DNA from: Lantana camara
Lineage: Eukaryota > Streptophyta > Magnoliopsida > Lamiales > Verbenaceae
Reading direction: 5' to 3'
Length of the DNA stretch: 64,000 bases
NCBI GenBank assembly: GCA_037501455.1
Contig: CM074855.1
Location: forward strand, 31,591,001-31,655,000
Positions 24,570 to 35,584 of the stretch are shown piece after piece. A program made the position numbers and the translations under genes. Every line of letters begins with the position of its first letter. The stretch's first letter is position 1. The notes beneath the pieces were generated by a model, which saw nothing but the letters and a program-made list of their open reading frames with translations, ran no database searches and was not told the DNA's origin.

Positions 24570-25311
24570 TGACAAGAATCAGGCCACTACCATTTAAGAT
24601 TTGTATTGGTCAAAGAAACCATCGGGGAGGCAAGACTCCGGCAAAGAAGACGTATCGGAGTTGAAAAGCGTGGGTTCTACCAGCTAGGTTAACACCAGAT
24701 TGAGGGTACCACAACTCAATGAGTTTTCTCCTGGAGGTTAAGTTTCAGAGGTAGAAGATGATCCCCTGCAAGAGACAGCACCTACTCTTTTGTAGTTAAG
24801 GGTAAGGGTTTTAGGGTCATTTCATGTTCTTTCTTTACTATATAAGAGTTGCAGGGTAAGGGTTGTAGGGTCATTTCGCTCTATGTGGTCACGAAGGGGA
24901 TGGCACCCAAGGTACGTGGCACCTTGTGGGAGGTTTGCAGGAATAGGTCTGCAAATATGTCAGGAGAGAAGTCGTAAGTTGGTGTACAGGCGCACTACGT
25001 CGTTCCATGTGTCAGAGAAATGGAAATTGTTACCAAGGAGTGATTGTGTTCGAAGAAGAGGGCCCACTCGAGGGGAGGTACGGTTCCTAATCATCTCGAG
25101 GACCCTATGCTACGAAGAGGAGCGGGCTAGGCTCATTACATGGCCTCCCAAGGGAGCGTTCCCTTTGCCCTCGAGGTTTGTTATCAAGATCTTTTAGTTA
25201 TGTTGCACAACCTTTAGAGTGGGGTCCGCCGTGGAACATATGAGCAATAACGTGGCATGCCAGGTCTATTCTGAGCCTCACCAAGTATATGTTGAGTTTT
25301 TCGCTACGTCA
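24570..25311 (-). repeat. Diverged LTR-like segment related to 27553-28335
   Basis: Starts TGACAAG and ends ACGTCA. It shares several pieces with 27553-28335 in the same order: GGTTCTACC-GCTAGG, TAGTTAAGGGT(T)AGGG, ATGTGTCAGAGA, TTACC(A/G)AGG, CTCGAGG and TGAGCCTCA. No flanking duplication is visible. It is probably an old solo LTR of the Tat-like family. ORFs inside are not credible. Confidence 0.5.
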
Positions 25312-25671
25312 CAATTTATAAATTCATGAACATAGCAAATAAATAAAACTCATGTCAATATCATATTTTTAATTAAACAGGTTAAAAATATGTGAAAAAT
25401 AAAAAATAATCAATTTATATAGATATTAAATAAAGCTCTATTTTTATATTCAGACTACCAATAGACACTATCCACAACTATATATATATATATAATTTAT
25501 GTTTAAAAATATTAATAACTAATAGAAATAAATCTACCTGCATGTTTAAAATAATATATCGATATGAATAAACTAACGAATTTTTTTTAAATATATGTTA
25601 ACAATTAGTAAACAGATAAATTACTTCCTAACAGAATTTACATAAAGAATAAATGAAGGAAAGAGATTAAA
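25312..25671. other. AT-rich sequence, nothing recognised
   Basis: Simple AT-rich DNA with a short (TA)n run near 25480-25494. No gene or repeat partner. Confidence 0.5.
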
Positions 25672-26612
25672 ATCTAAAATTTACATCATAAAGTAAACAA
25701 TGTATTTCGCAAAATAGTACAAACCTAAAAGAAAATAAAAACTAAAAATAAATATTATTGAAGAAAGACATTAAGAATTAAAAATATTTAAAATATGAAG
25801 ATTTTCAAATAAAAATAAGACGAATAATTTGCACTCATCTTATTAATAAAAAAATATTACTATTTAAAAAAGCCACAGAAAAATATAAATTAATTATTTG
25901 TAAAAATAAAATGAATAAATCTATCAAAGAAACAAACTAAAAGATAAAATACCTTCAAAAAAGCACTAAATCTAATAATCAAAATAAAATTTATCCGATA
26001 TCAAATTAAACAACAAACAAACAATGGGAAACATCGTTGAAGACATCAAGTTATTCTGTAACTGCTTTGATAGTTTCCGTTTTTCCTTTACTAGAAGTGG
26101 TGCTAATGTTGTAACCCACTTGCTTGCTCGTAATGTGGTCTTAGCCTGCGTAGGTTCGTCGGACTCTCCGGAGTATGTTTCAGGAGCCCTCTTAGCTGAT
26201 AGATCCTAGTTGTGCCAGCTGCGGCTGGGCGTCAAAAAAAAAAATATATATATATATATATAAACTACAAAAATTAAATTAAATAATAATGAAATTGACA
26301 ACAAAAAAATTGAATCCAACTTATCATTTAATAAAAATCAAGTATTATACTGTCATAATTATTCTACAAAGTTTTAAAGAAAGAAATACCTAACCTATTT
26401 AAGAAGTTTTATACTTAGAAAAATTTAACGTTCACAATTCAATATGGAAGGAATACAATGACATACATTCATAAACATAAAATTATTATGTGTATCATAT
26501 CGTCACATAATCTTGAAGTGAAATTACATTTGTTTGATATTTTGTTAAAGCCATATATGATAATGGAGAGCTTTTAGAGGAAAGATAATGAAAGAAATTT
26601 TCTCGAAGATTA
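25672..26612. repeat. AT-rich tandem duplication, copy A
   Basis: Matches copy B (26629-27372) over its length, from AAAATTTACAT through AAATATTATTGAAG, ACGAATAATTTGCA, CAAACAAACAATG and GTTTGATATTTTGTT to GAAAGAAATTTTCTC. Copy A alone carries the LINE fragment at 26027-26262. Confidence 0.85.
26027..26262 (+). mobile_element. 5'-truncated LINE: C-terminal RNase H-like end
   Basis: Reading from 26027, the frame gives NIVEDIKLFCNCFDSF, then FTRSGANVVTHLLAR and a stop at 26207-26209. This matches the C-terminal RNase H-like part of plant LINE ORF2 (the '..SANVVAHLLAR..' motif). It is followed by a short 3' UTR, A11 (26234-26244) and a (TA)n run, as expected of target-primed reverse transcription with extreme 5' truncation. 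The upstream ATG belongs to flanking DNA, so this is a dead fragment. Confidence 0.82.
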
Positions 26613-26628
26613 AAAAGATTACCTAATC

Positions 26629-27372
26629 GAAAATTTACATTATAAGTGAAAAATGTATTTCGAAAATAGTACAAATTTAAAAGAAAATAAAAACTAAAAA
26701 TAAATATTATTGAAGGATGACATTAAGAGTTAAAAATATTTAAAATATGAAGATTTTCAAATAAAAATAAGACGAATAATTTGCATCCATCTTATTGATA
26801 AAAAAAGATATTACTATTTAAAAAAGACACAGAAAAATATGAAAATAATTTTTTTGTAAAAATAAAATGAATAAATCTATCAAAGAAACAAACTAAAAGA
26901 TAAAACACCTCCAAAAAAGTACTAAATCTAATAATCAAATTAAAATTTATCCGACATCAAATTAAACAACAAACAAACAATGCGTCAAGAATTAATGAAC
27001 TTTTAAAAAAAATATAAAAGCTACAAAACTTAAATTAAATAATACTGAAATTGACAAAAAAATAAATTTGAATCCAACTTATCATTTAATAAAAACCAAG
27101 TATTATATTGTCGTAATTATACTACAAAGTTTTGAAGAAAGAAATACCTAACCTATTTAAGAATTTGTATACTTCGAAAAATTTAACGTTAGCAATTCAA
27201 TATGGAAGGAATACAATGACATACATTCATAAACATAAAATTATTATGTATAGCATATCATCACATAATCTTCAAGTGAAATTATATTTGTTTGATATTT
27301 TGTTTAAGCCATATATGATAATGGAGAGCTTTAAGAGGAAAGATAATGAAAGAAATTTTCTCAAAGAAAAAT
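26629..27372. repeat. AT-rich tandem duplication, copy B
   Basis: Second copy of the unit. At the LINE position it reads CAAACAATG-CGTCAAGAATTAATG, i.e. without LINE. The copies differ at scattered sites. Confidence 0.85.
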
Positions 27373-27552
27373 TACCTAAACATATGCAAATACAGAAAAA
27401 TAATTAAATTGTCATGTAATGGTTCCATAAATTTTGAACTTCATTAAAAAGAAATTTGAATTATATTAAAATTGAATTTAATGCTACCATTAAAATAATT
27501 TTTACAATAAAAAAAAATAAAAAAAACCACAATAATTGTGTCAGATCAGATA
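27373..27552. other. AT-rich sequence, nothing recognised
   Basis: Short AT-rich spacer between the tandem duplication and the Tat-like LTR. No signal. Confidence 0.5.
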
Positions 27553-28335
27553 TGACAAACTCCAACACTCTAAAATTTATTTGTATGGGGAAACAGAGGT
27601 TAAATGCTCAGGCGAGGGTCGCCGGAGAAGATGGGTTCTACCTGCTAGGAACAAACACACAGTCAGAAGGTCAAGCTGCGGGAATGTGGGGTGATACCCA
27701 GTTTGGCTCTTTAACGCTCAAGTCAATCTCAGGTGGTGAATGATGAAGATGAAGTAAAACAAAGCTTCAAGTATGAAAGCTTTCTTACAGAGTGAGATGA
27801 TCTCTGGGTATTTATAGTTAAGGGTTAGGGCCCTTTTGGTAATTATCCCCCAGTGGTCCTGCATTGGTGTTGCCCTAGAAACAAGGCGCAATGGGGGACC
27901 TTTGAAAGGGATCTCCTGCGAAAGCCTGTGAAAAGGTGGGTGGCAAGCAACAGTGGCAGGTGCGCGGGTATGTATATGTGTCAGAGAGGCTTTGAGTTGT
28001 TACCGAGGGTCAATCACGCTCGGATTTTGATAAGGGCCTTGAGACTCGCAGGTGCGAGGGGCACTTGGGCCCAAGGCTTTGGTCATGAAGGGAGTAGGCT
28101 CACCTTTGTGGCCAGGTGAGAATATCTTCGAGGGTTAGCTCCAAGGGCGGTCCCGAGGGTCGCCCACATGGGTCATCACTAGTTTGACTTGCTCGCTCGT
28201 GGGAGACTAGAATTCCTTGAAAAGTTGGGGTGGTTATCCCCTCGAGGGGAACGCTTAACCGCGAGGGCGAGTTATGTAACACTGGGATTGGGCCACGTGT
28301 CGCACACGTATCCTGAGCATATTTTAGCCTCATCA
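27553..28335 (-). repeat. Putative 3' LTR of the Tat-like Ty3 element (minus strand)
   Basis: Runs from TGACAAACTCC to GCCTCATCA and is followed by TTTTTGCCCCCTAATT, whose complement is a polypurine tract. On the minus strand it would start TGATGAGGC. The antisense gene at 28886 lies just inside. The left boundary is a guess from the TGACAA start shared with 24570. No paired LTR is visible because the element's other end is lost or beyond the window. Confidence 0.5.
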
Positions 28336-28351
28336 TTTTTGCCCCCTAATT
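28336..28351 (-). other. Putative polypurine tract of the Tat-like element
   Basis: The plus strand TTTTTGCCCCCTAATT is AATTAGGGGGCAAAAA on the minus strand, next to a CA-ended putative LTR. Confidence 0.5.
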
Positions 28352-28885
28352 CTGTAGTTCACAGTGATGTGGACTATAGAATTAAAACTTTCAAAACTCC
28401 TAGGGTCACTCTTTGGCGGGGAAGTTGTGCGCTCGAGGACTCTATTCTAAGGCTGCATTTAATGCAGTCATTTCACTTTGATTGCTCGAGACTCAGTCAT
28501 TTAATGCTATTGGGGAGAGTGGGTGCGCCTTTTCAGGAAACGACAAGTGACTCTTGGGATGCCTGTGACGGGTCGCAAAAGTGGGTAGTTACCTAAGCAC
28601 GAATGATTGCAACTTTTGATTTATTGCACAAATCCTACCAACTCTTCTCCTTATAAATAGTGATTTGCATTCATCCCATTTTCTCTTCATGCAATCCTTC
28701 TCAGAACACTCATAGTTTCTCAGAGATTTCTTTTCATTCTCCAGAGCACTCAAACATCCTTCAAGATTTTCAAGAACTTTAGGTATTTTCTTGATTCTTT
28801 TCTAACTTCTTCTTTTGCTAAACTTATAATAGTAGGCCTCTTATCCTCTCCTTCGTTCCACCATCTTTGTCCCCTCTTACCTATA
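28352..28885 (+). promoter_or_regulatory. Putative promoter and 5' leader of the antisense ORF
   Basis: A clear TATA box (TATAAATA, 28652-28659) follows TTCTCCT and is followed by a CT-rich leader (CAATCCTTCTCAGAACACTC) typical of plant transcription starts. The first ATG with a long frame is 28886. The direction is plus, opposite to the host element, as known for antisense ORFs in Tat-lineage elements. Confidence 0.6.
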
Positions 28886-29171
28886 ATGTCCAATGAATAT
28901 ATCGATGAAGTTGTGAGGGAGATTGATGAAATGACCAGTTCTAGCTCCTCACATCATAATCCTACCACCCACCATCAAACGGTGGATGATGTCTTTGGCG
29001 AGGCTAGAGATGAGGAGCTTGATGCCGCGTTGTCGGCCATGAGAGAACAAAATCCTGGCGGAGTAGATCATCTCTTTGAAGAGATAAATCTTCTTTTGTA
29101 GGCTGAGCATCAAGGTCTTACATTGCCCTTGGTGGAAGGTTCTACTAATCCCCAGCATCGTACACTGACTG
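28886..29171 (+). pseudogene. Antisense ORF (Transposase_28-type), segment 1: N-terminus
   Basis: An ATG frame of 71 codons begins MSNEYIDEVVREIDEM, acidic with a Ser/His-rich patch, and stops at TAG 29099-29101. The same frame continues (AEHQGLTLPLVEGS) to the copia insertion, whose target duplication GACTG is 29167-29171. The frame resumes without a shift at 39318. This part of the protein is poorly conserved and is identified only through its continuation. Confidence 0.6.
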
Positions 29172-29557
29172 TGTTGGAAAACACGAATCAGAAAGCAGCG
29201 GAATTTAAAAATTTTCCCAACAAAAAGGATCTAGGACTCGCAATCGTGTAACCAAATTCGTAAAGATAGAAAACTTACTTTTCTTTTATTCTTTCTTGAA
29301 GCGTTTCAAGCCACCCAAGAACTCTCTTCTCGCGGCTTGATCCCCTCTCCTTGGTAAAGCTCGAATCTTCAAACTTCTAACTTGAAGTCTCTAGAGAAAG
29401 TCCACCAACTTGATCACAATCTAACTAGTAAGGATGCTAGTTCTCTAGTTAGTGTTTAGGCTTAACCTAGGGTTTAATTTAATCTTGGAGAAAGGAAGGT
29501 GTTCAACACATGAACCAAAAGAATTGTCAACTAGCTCTAAAGGGGAGCATGAGCTCC

Positions 29558-29569
29558 CCTATATATAGG
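29558..29569 (-). promoter_or_regulatory. Copia TATA box
   Basis: CCTATATATAGG, a self-complementary TATA element in the U3, downstream of the ACGTG cluster on the sense strand. Conserved in all three LTR copies. Confidence 0.6.
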
Positions 29570-29908
29570 AAAGGGGAGGGGCGGCCGAAATCCTTGTCCT
29601 CATAGGCAAGGGTTTTGGTTCCTCTCTCCTATTACTTGATCTTCAAGTAATTTCCAACTTTGACTTTGAATTCAAATTCAAATCAACTTTAGGAGAGCTA
29701 AAAATATCCAAACTATTTTTGGATTATTTTATACTTTATTTATTTAAAATAAATAACTTATTTTATCTAATTAATTAATTCATAATTAATTAACTAGATT
29801 ATTTTCTCCAAAATAAGACTTTCTTTTTAATTCAAAATTAAACCAAAGTCTATTAAATAATTAACACATTTAATTATTTAATACATATATATACAATATA
29901 TATTTATT

Positions 29909-29980
29909 CACACGTGTGTGACACGTGTCACAGTGACACGTGTCACTCACGTGAGCCACACGTGTGATTTCACACGTGTG
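29909..29980 (-). promoter_or_regulatory. ACGTG / G-box-like cluster in the copia U3
   Basis: Six ACGTG-core palindromes in 72 bp (CACACGTGTG, GACACGTGTC twice, TCACGTGA, CACACGTGTG twice), about 340 bp upstream of the TATA box on the sense strand. ACGTG cores are binding sites of plant bZIP/bHLH factors, including ABA-response elements. The same cluster is at 38095-38166, and in a form 15 bp shorter in the solo LTR (about 45168-45224). Confidence 0.75.
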
Positions 29981-31126
29981 GAACCCTCTTGGCCCGATTA
30001 ACTCGTTTAATCACTTTTAAGCCTCAACTCATGTAACCAAGTTGTTGTGTGTGACCCTCTAGGTTCTCAATTCAATTAGCAGTGACCCTAATTAATTAGT
30101 TCACTAATTAATTAATCAGTCCACAGATTAAACGACCATAGTCTAGCAACAGGTGTTTAACCCCTAGTTGAATTGGAATGTTCGGATTCGACAGAACCTT
30201 TAAGTCATTGATTCATGTGAGATACAATCCTCCTACTTACTATCTCTCAACCAAGATCTAGGGTAAGGGAATAATTAGAACCCTAATAATCCGGTCTTAA
30301 AGCTAAGTGCATTTCATATCCATTTGATCTCAATCCAAGAAACCCTTTTCTTGATGTCTTGATCTACTGCCTTGGCCAAGGACTCCATATGGCATATGAA
30401 TGACTTACACAATAAGAGATCACTTTGCAAATGCAAGTGTAGGTCCTTTCTTGATTCTCATTCACTTTCATGAATCACTTGTGCAGCCCCAGCATAAGCC
30501 TTGAATCAGTTGTCTAAGGCGACACCCTTTAAAGCTTATACCTAAGACTACAGAGTTAACTCATAAAGTGACAAGGAACCTCAAGTCTTAAGGATCAATT
30601 AATCACATCAATGACTCGTGAGATATTTCCTAATCTGGAAGTTTCCATTTCCTGAAATAGAAACTTCCTTTCCCATTTAGGAATGTTCTCACACGGGGCA
30701 CCTCAGTGAACTTACTTATTAAAGTAAGCACCCTCATGTATCACGCACGTATCAACTAAACACTTTGCACCTCCATGAAACAAGGTGGTCCTTCTTAAGG
30801 GCGTGATCCCACAAGCAAGCCTTAGAGGAGTCAGGTTGACACTCCCACTGTCTGTAGGACTCATCGGCTTGGAGTATTTTACTAATCATGACTTATGTGA
30901 TATAGGGCTCGTTTCATGAACCATTTCACCTAAATGGTAGAGTCCTAAAGTCATCAGGATTAGGGGAGTTCTCATACATGCACAGCTAAAGTAAACGCAT
31001 ACCAAACAAGAGCATATAAAGAAGTGTTGCCTCAATTTGTTATTTTATTCAAAGATTGTCTGTGATTACAATAAGGAAAAGCACAAAGCGGATATACAAT
31101 CGGCTTTTAGGGCACTATTCCTAACA

Positions 31127-31139
31127 ATCTCCCACTTGC
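31127..31139 (-). other. Copia polypurine tract
   Basis: The plus strand ATCTCCCACTTGC is read as GCAAGTGGGAGAT on the sense strand, directly before the 3' LTR (TGTTAGGAATAG). This is the usual copia tract. Confidence 0.9.
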
Positions 31140-31142
31140 CCG

Positions 31143-33803
31143 TCAAAGCCATTCTAAAGCTACTCTAAGTCCCATCTTCTGAAGATGACCTTGGAAAGCT
31201 TCTCGACTAAGGGGTTTAGTAAGTGGATCTGCCACGTTCTCTGCTGATGTGACCCTCTCAATTAGCACATCTCCTCTTTTGATAATATCACGGATTAGGT
31301 GATACTTCCTCATAATGTGCTTGGTCCGTTGGTGAGATCTTGGTTCTCTTGCTTGAGCAACCGCCCCAGTGTTGTCACAAAACACAGTAATTGGGTCTTT
31401 CATGCTAGGAACAACATTCAAATCTTGAATGAAGTTTCTAATCCAAACACCTTCCTCAGCTGCATCATTTGCAGCTAAGTATTCGGCCTCAGTGGTCGAA
31501 TCTGCAGTGGTTGTTTGCTTGGAACTCTTCCAACTCACTGCTCCGCCGTTTAGGCAGAAAATGTATCCTGACATTGACTTAAAATCATCTAAGTCTAATG
31601 CAAAGCTTGCATCGTAGTATCCTTCGACAGTAAGATCTTTCTGACCTCCGTAAACTAAGAATAAATCTTTAGTACTTTTCAAGTACTTAAGAATATTCTT
31701 CACGGCAGCCCAGTGACCATCTCCAGGGTCCGATTGGAAACGACTTGTCACACTAAGTGCATAAGCCACATCCGGTCGAGTACATAACATTGCATACATT
31801 ATGCTACCTATTGCTGACGCATAAGGTGTATGAGTCATTCTCTCCTTCTCAAGGTTAGTCTTAGGACACATCTTCTTTGAAAGACATGTTCCTACACTCA
31901 TAGGAAGGTTCTTAACCTTTGCTGACTCCATATTGAATCTCTTCAATATTTTGTCAATGTACATCGACTGTGATAGTCCTATTAACCTTCTAGATCTATC
32001 TCTATAGATTTTAATTCCAAGGATATAGGACGCATCACCAAGATCTTTCATCTTGAATTGGTTCGATAACCATAACTTAGTCACTTTCATGTCATCCTTC
32101 GAATTCCCAATGAGAAGGATGTCATCAACATAAAGTACTAAGAATTGCACTGAGGTCTCCAATTCCTTTCTATACATACATGATTCATTTGAAATTTGAA
32201 TGAAGCCAAACGCTTTGACCGATTCATCAAATCGAATGTTCCAATTCCTAGAAGCCTGTTTCAATCCATAGATTGATCTTTGGAGTTTGCAAACCTTTTA
32301 CTCACTCCCACTGAATGTGAAACCTATGGGTTGCTCCATATAAATGTCTTTGTCAATGTCACCATTGAGAAAGGCAGTTCTCACATCCATTTGCCATATC
32401 TCATAGTCATAATATGCAGCAATGGCAAGCATGATTCGAATGGACTTTTGCATTGCAACTGGTGAAAGGGTTTCGTCAAAGTCCACGCCGGGTCTTTGAG
32501 TGAATCCTTTTGCAACCAGTCTTGCTTTGTAGGCTGTAATGCTTCCATCAACTCCAAGCTTTCTCTTAAAGATCCATTTGCAACCTATGGGTTTGACCCC
32601 ATCAGGCAAATCTACCAAGGTCCAAACTTGGTTGGAGTTCATGGAATCCATTTCTGATTTCATGGCTTCTATCCACTGTTCAGAGTCAGAATCTGAAAGT
32701 GCCTCCTCATATGTTAAAGGATCATTATCCTTTTGAGAGATTTCGTGGAAGAATCCATACCATCTCTCCGGCTGTCTAGGAGTGCGTTCAGAACGCCTTA
32801 GAGGAGGGTTTTCGTGTGTATCGAAATTCGTGATTGGTTGTAGTTGATCAGTAGGGGACGTCTCTTCAGTGGGTGGCGTGGGGTTACTTTGTACTTCTTC
32901 TAATTCTATGATCTTGCCTTTCTTTTCTTTAAGGAAAGGTTCCTCCAGAAAAGTAGCATTTCTGGAAACAAACACCTTTTGCTCAGATTGATCATAGAAA
33001 TAGTATCCTATGGATTCCTTAGGATAACCTACAAAGTAGCATAAGTTAGAACGAGATTCTAACTTATCTCCCACTGTCCTCTTCACGTAAGCAGGAAAAC
33101 CCCAAATTCTTAAGTAAGAATAACTAGGGATTTTACCATGCCACATTTCATAGGGCGTTTTGGGGACTGACTTAGAGGGAACTAGATTCAGAATCTTTGC
33201 TGCACTTTCTAGGGCATAACCCCAGAAAGAAGGTGGTAAGTCAGTGAAACTCATCATGGAACGAACCATATCAAGTAGGGTTCGATTCCTTCTCTCAGAA
33301 ATTCCATTAAGCTGAGGAGTTCCCGGAGGAGTCCACTGAGAGATAATCCCATTATCTTTGAGATGATTAAGGAATTCTTCACTAAGATACTCGCCTCCTC
33401 GATCAGATCGAAGTGCTTTGATCTTGTGACCAGTTTGGTTCTCAACCTCCTTTTGAAATTCTAAGAATTTCTCAAAAGCTTCAGATTTATACTTCATTAA
33501 GTATACATAACCATACCGACTAAAGTCATCAGTAAAGGTTATGAAATACTGATGATTGCTTCTAGTGCTTACACTAAGCGGTCCACAAACATCAGTATGG
33601 ATCAAATCCAAAACCTCAGTGGCACGTTCCACAGTTCCTTTAAAAGGAACTTTGGACATCTTCCCTTTGAGACAGGATTCGCAAGAAGTCAACTCTTTGA
33701 GATCATTTTCAGAGAATGATCCTAAAGCGTTTATCTTGCTAATTCTGTTCTTGGAAATGTGTCCTAATCTAGCGTGCCATAAGGGAACTGAAACTTTGTC
33801 ATC
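31143..33803 (-). pseudogene. pol: copia pol: pre-integrase, integrase, reverse transcriptase, RNase H (one stop)
   Basis: The frame starts with the GAG-pre-integrase zinc region (WHARLGHIS, then ESCLKGK). Integrase has HTDVCGP, SDRGGEY and the ISERRNRT glutamate with D-X62-D-X35-E spacing. RT follows with GCKWIFKRK, ARLVAKGFTQ, the catalytic QMDVRTAFLNG and YVDDILLIG (about 31143-32264, residues 45-48 of the last open stretch). RNase H shows TTEAEYLA and ends ADPLTKPL. One TAA at 32298-32300 (between GSE and KVCKLQRS) interrupts an otherwise open frame; one C-to-T change would explain it. No other lesion was seen, so the gene was active recently. Confidence 0.93.
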
Positions 33804-35056
33804 TCTCTTACGCTTTGTTTCTCGTTGTATATATTGATATTTTGAGTTAGGTAAAGTCCATTACTTAGAGTACCGATATGAACGGAAGAGTTGTTCCGTT
33901 TGATAAAGTATTTACCATTCTTAATATAAGTTTCATAACCTTCACAATCTAATATTGGAACTGAAATTATATTACGAATAATGCTCGGTACATAAAGGAC
34001 TTTATTTAATACTAACTCAAAACTACCTAAATCTAATCTAATTGTGCCTAAAGCTCGAGCTTCAACGTTTGAGGCATCGCCGATATTCAAGACACATTCT
34101 CCTTCTTTGAGTTGTTGGACTTCACTTAGCATCTGTACATCATTACAGATATGAGTCCCACAACCGGTATCAAGTACCCAAGAACTAGAATTAATAGAAA
34201 GATTTACTTCAACGAGAAAGATACCTTTCTTTAGAGTAGCCTTGTACTCTGGGCAGTTTCTCCTCCAATGTCCCGCTTTGCCACAATGGAAGCAAACATC
34301 CTCTTTCTGATCACGCTTCTTCTTTTGGGTCTTCCCCTTCGAAATGCCACCAGTGGGCCTAAGGGGTTTCTTCTTCTTCTTTTGGGCTTTCTTGCCCTTA
34401 CCTTTAGAAGGCCCAGAAGAGGAAGATGGAGCATTCACCATCAAAACCTTATTGTCCTTCTTGATCGTGCTTTCAGCAGTCACAAGCTGACTAATCAGCT
34501 CAGCTACAGTAGCACCAGCATGATTCATGTTGAAGTTAAGGACAAATGGGTTGAATGATGGTGGGAGCGAAGCTAGCAACAAATCCACTGAAAGCTCATC
34601 TTTCAGTGGCATGTCCATGGAAGCAAGTTTCTCAGTAAGGGCAAGAAACTTGAGTCCACATTCATGGACACTTGAACCTTCCCTCATTCTCAAGTGGAAC
34701 AATTCCTTTGATGTGTTATACCTTGTAACAGGTTCATGAGGGCGGTAAAGTTGCTCTAAGTGGTCGTAAATCTCCCAAGCAAATTCCATGGCCTCATGTT
34801 GTCTTTGCAAGTCCGGAGACATGTTAGCCAACATAAGGCAACGGGCTTGGAGATTATCATCCTTCCACTTCTGAATCGCATCCCGCTCGGCCCGAGTGGG
34901 AGCCTCCCCTTCGGGACTGGGCCCCCCTTCGAAGAGAACATAAGTTCTCTTCTCAGAATCTAAAATGATTTTCAGATTCCTCAGCCAATCAGAATAGTTG
35001 GGACCAGTCAACTTGTTTGACTCGAGGATCGATACAAGAGGGTTTTTGGTTGCCAT
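33764..35056 (-). CDS. gag: copia gag-protease (430 codons)
   Basis: Nucleocapsid/capsid and aspartic protease of a copia polyprotein. The ATG start MATKNPLVSILESNKLTG is typical of copia gag. UBN2-like capsid core at about residues 10-200, Lys-rich stretch 218-250, zinc knuckle CFHCGKAGHWRRNC (C255, C258, H263, C268), protease DTG at 296-298 in WVLDTGCG. The frame leaves the polyprotein at a (CT)3 run, 33803-33808, where an extra GA on the sense strand shifts it by 2 bp; the final 13 residues are frameshift product. Without it, gag and pol would be one frame, as usual for copia. Confidence 0.93.
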   Translation of the reverse strand: MATKNPLVSILESNKLTGPNYSDWLRNLKIILDSEKRTYVLFEGGPSPEGEAPTRAERDAIQKWKDDNLQARCLMLANMSPDLQRQHEAMEFAWEIYDHLEQLYRPHEPVTRYNTSKELFHLRMREGSSVHECGLKFLALTEKLASMDMPLKDELSVDLLLASLPPSFNPFVLNFNMNHAGATVAELISQLVTAESTIKKDNKVLMVNAPSSSSGPSKGKGKKAQKKKKKPLRPTGGISKGKTQKKKRDQKEDVCFHCGKAGHWRRNCPEYKATLKKGIFLVEVNLSINSSSWVLDTGCGTHICNDVQMLSEVQQLKEGECVLNIGDASNVEARALGTIRLDLGSFELVLNKVLYVPSIIRNIISVPILDCEGYETYIKNGKYFIKRNNSSVHIGTLSNGLYLTQNINIYNEKQSVREMTKFQFPYGTLD

Positions 35057-35262
35057 TTCAAAACACGTAGAGAATCACAGAATCTACGACCTAAATGGTA
35101 AAACAGAGAACTAGTGAGCATGCTGAATTATAACGATATACAAAAGATAAGGTCTTTAATCTAATGTACCTCCCACTGTTTTTCAAAGATCTAGAATTCC
35201 CAAAGATCTAAGAGGAACACGTTTCCCAATGGGTACTAAGATCCTAGGCATTTTACCTCGAA

Positions 35263-35584
35263 CCCACGACTCGCGGACATTCTAAGTAAGAACCCTAGGT
35301 AGGTACAACTTACCAATTCTAACACCTTTAGAACTCTTAGTAATTGTTTTTGCATCACCTATCTTTCAATATGGACCCACGACTCGTGCGACATCCATAT
35401 TTACTTAGGCGTTAAGATAGACCCATCAATCATAAGATCATGATCAAAACTTAGTTCGAACGACCCACGACTCGCGGACATCGCCCTTGCCAAAATTGAC
35501 CATGAAATATTGATCATTTAAAATGATCAATTAGGTAACTAAGAACTAATAAGCTCCAGTAGCTATCCCACGACTCGCGGACAA
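35263..35584 (-). repeat. Four hairpin-like units with constant loop in the copia leader
   Basis: CCCACGACTCGCGGACA (plus strand) recurs at 35263, 35376 (one rearranged base pair, CGTGCG), 35464 and 35567, spaced 88-113 bp. Each copy is bracketed by a different complementary pair: GAA/TTC, AATATGGA/TCCATATT, CGA/TCG and TAT/ATA, the last followed by AGC/GCT with a bulge. The loop is conserved while the stems vary in matched fashion. Confidence 0.65.

Larger units (their letters stand above)
29172..31126 (-). repeat. Copia 3' LTR (left, 1955 bp)
   Basis: Plus strand from TGTTGGAAAACACG to ATTCCTAACA. On the sense (minus) strand: start TGTTAGGAATAGTGCC, ACGTG cluster (29980-29909), TATA-like CCTATATATAGG (29569-29558) next to a perfect GGGGAGC/GCTCCCC hairpin (29542-29559), and end CCAACA. 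Confidence 0.95.

Noticed and set aside
24780..24870. Telomere-like words (AAGGGTTTTAGGG; also near 27822)
   Set aside because: Only one or two imperfect units, in an LTR-like segment; no TTTAGGG array.
24883..25197. 104-codon ORF and the similar 27853-28119 ORF as a gene pair
   Set aside because: Similarity comes from the related LTR-like segments; frames and starts do not correspond.
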